Assembly: GCF_014529935.1 (NCBI RefSeq)
Contig: NZ_JACVFC010000006.1
Span: 371,075 to 435,074 of the forward strand
Direction: 5' to 3'
Origin: Chitinophaga qingshengii
GTDB lineage: Bacteria; Bacteroidota; Bacteroidia; Chitinophagales; Chitinophagaceae
Length of the DNA stretch: 64,000 bases
Shown here: positions 61,954 through 64,000 of the stretch, piece by piece
How the letters are laid out: the number at the start of each line of letters is the position of its first letter
How positions within the stretch are numbered: the first letter of the stretch is position 1
The notes under the pieces: model-generated
The model's input: the letters and a program-made list of their open reading frames with translations, nothing else
What the model was told of the DNA's origin: nothing
Databases searched by the model: none
Translations under genes and position numbers: made by a program

Positions 61954-62988
61954 GTGAAAGAGCGTACCAATAAAATAACGATATACGACATTGCTCAAAA
62001 ACTGAATTTATCCGCTTCCACCGTATCCCGCGCATTGCAAAACAATCCGCTGATCAACGAGGAAACCCGTGAAAAAATTCAGGCTACAGCCATGGACATG
62101 GGTTATGTGCCCAACTGGATAGCCTCCAGCCTGCGTAAAAAACGTTCCAACATCATTGGGCTGATTGTACCACGGACGTCTATGTACTTCCAAAGCACGG
62201 CCATCAGCGGCATTCAGCACGAAGCCCATAAATATGGCTTCAGCATCGTTATCGGACAATCCGATGAAACCGTGGCTATGGAAAAGGAACTGGCCCATAC
62301 CTTCTACTCCCTGAGAGTAGATGGCCTGCTGGCAGTAGCGTCCATGTTCACCACCAACTTCGACCACTTCAGTCCTTTCATCAAAAACAATATTCCCCTG
62401 GTATTCTACGATCGTGTACCAGTGGACTTTCCAGGCTACAGCATCACCGGAGACGACTTCAAAGGCGGATTCCTGGCTACCGAGCACCTGATCAAACAAG
62501 GTTGTAAAAGAATCGCGCATTTCTCCGGACTGCTCACCTGTAACCTTTACCAGCAAAGACTTTCAGGCTATAAAGAAGCCCTCGCGAAATACAATATTCC
62601 TTATGACGAGCAACTGGTCTATATCCACAACCTGACCATGGATGCAGCCGGTCAGGCGGCACGGGAACTGTTTGATAAAGGCGATCTCCCTGACGGATTG
62701 TTTGCCGCCAACGATAGTTCTGCTGTGGCCTTTATCCAGGAAGCCAACAAAAGGAATATTGCCGTTCCCGGGCAAATAAAGGTGGTAGGTTACTCTAATG
62801 ACCTATCTTCCCGTATTATCACCCCTTCGCTGACAACCATCGAACAATCGGGCTATAATATGGGACAAAAGGCAGTGGAAACAATTGTTAAACTTATCAA
62901 CCATGAAGACAGTAGTAAAGTCACCAGGAACTTTGTCTTCCCGGTAGAACTGATCCAACGTGATTCAACCATGATCAAAAAGAAATAA
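61954..62988 (+). CDS. LacI/GalR-family transcriptional regulator
   Basis: This 344-residue protein starts with GTG at 61954. The N-terminus is a LacI HTH (ITIYDIAQKLNLSASTVSRA, then LQNNPLINEETREKIQATA) and the rest is a periplasmic-binding-protein-like sensor domain (about 65-340, with GLIVPRTSMYFQ, PDGLFAANDSSAVAF and TTIEQSGYNMG). It would bind a sugar or similar effector. No carbohydrate operon is adjacent, so its target is probably elsewhere or is its own gene. Confidence 0.93.
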   Translation: MKERTNKITIYDIAQKLNLSASTVSRALQNNPLINEETREKIQATAMDMGYVPNWIASSLRKKRSNIIGLIVPRTSMYFQSTAISGIQHEAHKYGFSIVIGQSDETVAMEKELAHTFYSLRVDGLLAVASMFTTNFDHFSPFIKNNIPLVFYDRVPVDFPGYSITGDDFKGGFLATEHLIKQGCKRIAHFSGLLTCNLYQQRLSGYKEALAKYNIPYDEQLVYIHNLTMDAAGQAARELFDKGDLPDGLFAANDSSAVAFIQEANKRNIAVPGQIKVVGYSNDLSSRIITPSLTTIEQSGYNMGQKAVETIVKLINHEDSSKVTRNFVFPVELIQRDSTMIKKK

Positions 62989-63027
62989 GACGTCACCAAC
63001 CTATATAACGATATATCCTGCAACTTT

Positions 63028-63852
63028 ATGAAGCAACATTATCTCGCGGGCATATGCCTGTCCGCAGTACTCGGCTTCACGTCCTGTACAAAACACATTT
63101 ATGCACCCAGTGCCGCCAATGCGCCATTGCTAAAGGAGAAAAATGAATTCAAGGCCAGCATATCTCCTTACAACCTGCACACTGCCTATGCTATTACCAA
63201 CAATGTGGCCGTGATGGCCAACGGCCAGTATGTGTACCAGGTAAATGCCGGAGAAACGAATTATCCTTCCGATGATCTTTTCGTGAACGGGGATTTACGC
63301 GGTGGTATGGGAGAATTAGCGGTAGGCTTCTTTAAGCCGCTGGACCGGAAAAAAAGGATGGTCTTTGATGTATACGCCGGCGGCGGAATGGGAGGCTTTA
63401 AAACACTGGCAGCCGGTGCTGACCAGGAGGGCGTTAACAAGGAAGATTACCGGTTGAAAAACAGGTTCTCGAAAATATTTATTCAGCCGAGTATCGGTTT
63501 TGTACATCGCGCTTTCGAAGCGGGTTTTACCAGCCGTTTTTCCTGCGTGAATTTTTATGATACCCATATCGGCGCCCACGCTTTTGATAATAAGGAAAAT
63601 GCTAAAAGTGATTTTCTTCGTATAGCCGACAAACCAACGGTATTTTACGAACCCACCTTTACGATACGGGCTGGTTACAAGTATGTGAAATTTCAATCAC
63701 AGCTGATGTTTTCTGTTCCGATACGAGATAATAATACCTTGCTCAACTATCCGCTGAACGACTATTTCCAGCCGGTAGTATTTACCATGGGCGTTTCTGT
63801 TAATATTGCCCACTGGTATGATAATGTGATAAAAGAGAAGAAAAAGTACTAA
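63028..63852 (+). CDS. Outer-membrane-type lipoprotein of unknown function
   Basis: This 274-residue protein has a lipoprotein signal ending FTSC (Cys as the lipidated residue) and a regular pattern of alternating residues in segments such as VMANGQYVYQVN, FDVYAGGGMGGF and FTIRAGYKYVKFQSQLMFSV. That suggests a small beta-barrel or porin-like fold. No family is recognised. It starts 39 bp after the LacI-type gene and may be co-transcribed. Confidence 0.65.
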   Translation: MKQHYLAGICLSAVLGFTSCTKHIYAPSAANAPLLKEKNEFKASISPYNLHTAYAITNNVAVMANGQYVYQVNAGETNYPSDDLFVNGDLRGGMGELAVGFFKPLDRKKRMVFDVYAGGGMGGFKTLAAGADQEGVNKEDYRLKNRFSKIFIQPSIGFVHRAFEAGFTSRFSCVNFYDTHIGAHAFDNKENAKSDFLRIADKPTVFYEPTFTIRAGYKYVKFQSQLMFSVPIRDNNTLLNYPLNDYFQPVVFTMGVSVNIAHWYDNVIKEKKKY

Positions 63853-63883
63853 GTCTTTCCTGCTTTTTTAGGGAGATGAACAG

Positions 63884-63920
63884 GCAGGGAGATGATAAAC
63901 GTCTCCCTGCTGCCGTTTTT
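63884..63920 (+). terminator. Putative intrinsic terminator
   Basis: A 9-bp stem (63884-63892 with 63902-63910) is followed after 5 bases by a run of five T. It lies about 30 bp after the stop codon of the lipoprotein gene. Confidence 0.55.
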
Positions 63921-63962
63921 GTCGGACAGCTATAAGGTAAGATCATGTGAGGTATAAAAACA

Positions 63963-63997
63963 AAAAAGCCCTGATGTTTAGAACATCAGGGCTTTTT
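63963..63997. terminator. Bidirectional intrinsic terminator at the window end
   Basis: Perfect 16-bp stem (63963-63978 with 63982-63997), loop tag, with A- and T-runs at either end. It probably also ends a convergent gene lying beyond the window. Confidence 0.85.
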
Positions 63998-64000
63998 ATA

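Noticed and set aside
1..64000. CRISPR array or Cas genes
   Set aside because: No array of regularly spaced direct repeats and no Cas-like protein was found; the three-copy repeat near 13.9 kb has uneven spacing.

Overview
The window looks like chromosomal DNA from a soil- or plant-associated member of the Bacteroidota, most likely family Chitinophagaceae (a Chitinophaga-type genome). The basis is four SusC/SusD pairs, two ECF sigma/FecR pairs, two DUF5117/DUF4953-type zinc metalloproteases, an ExbB-ExbD-ExbD-TonB operon, Bacteroidota-type promoters (TTG, about 19 bp, TAnnTTTG) and little Shine-Dalgarno signal. Genus is an inference; no rRNA or tRNA gene is present to confirm it.

Layout. 1-4.7 kb: a TPM-domain lipoprotein cut by the window edge, a secreted protein of unknown function, a secreted VOC protein, a DUF5710-like protein and an M48 peptidase, with two striking palindromes built from 8-bp units. 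4.9-11.8 kb: minus-strand nutrient-uptake operon 1 (ECF sigma, FecR, SusC with STN domain, SusD). 12-19.1 kb: mixed small genes (Pr6Pr membrane protein, endonuclease/phosphatase-fold hydrolase, a small XRE regulator with three copies of a 13-bp repeat around it, DUF4262 protein, DoxX-like protein, Crp/Fnr and AraC regulators, metallophosphoesterase, an SDR lacking the usual YxxxK). 19.2-26.5 kb: minus-strand operon 2 (secreted metalloprotease, SusC, SusD). 27.1-31.5 kb: a 1449-residue multidomain protein starting with a WGR domain. 31.5-39.3 kb: plus-strand operon 3 (ECF sigma, FecR, STN-SusC, SusD, type I phosphodiesterase). 39.4-40.7 kb: a membrane-spanning protein joining a cytoplasmic DNA-binding-like domain to extracytoplasmic PKD-like and jelly-roll domains. 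40.8-47.7 kb: minus-strand operon 4 (SusC, SusD, GH105-type hydrolase). 48-53.8 kb: an AT-richer accessory stretch with two surface proteins, a decayed IS3-family (IS407-like) element, an acyltransferase and an SGNH hydrolase. 53.9-64 kb: mnmE, the TonB energy operon, a second large metalloprotease, a LacI-type regulator and an outer-membrane-type lipoprotein.

How the parts fit. The ExbB/ExbD/TonB operon would energise the four SusC transporters. Operons 1 and 3 have the cell-surface-signalling design (STN domain on SusC, FecR anti-sigma, ECF sigma), so substrate binding probably induces them. Operon 4 carries the only clear carbohydrate enzyme and probably takes up unsaturated rhamnogalacturonan or similar uronides. 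Operon 2 has a protease at its head and may handle peptides. Operon 3 ends in a phosphodiesterase and may serve phosphorus-containing substrates.

The best candidates for undescribed biology are the XRE gene with its three-copy repeat, the membrane-spanning one-component regulator at 39.4 kb, the giant WGR protein, and the octamer-periodic palindromes at 2.5 and 3.85 kb.
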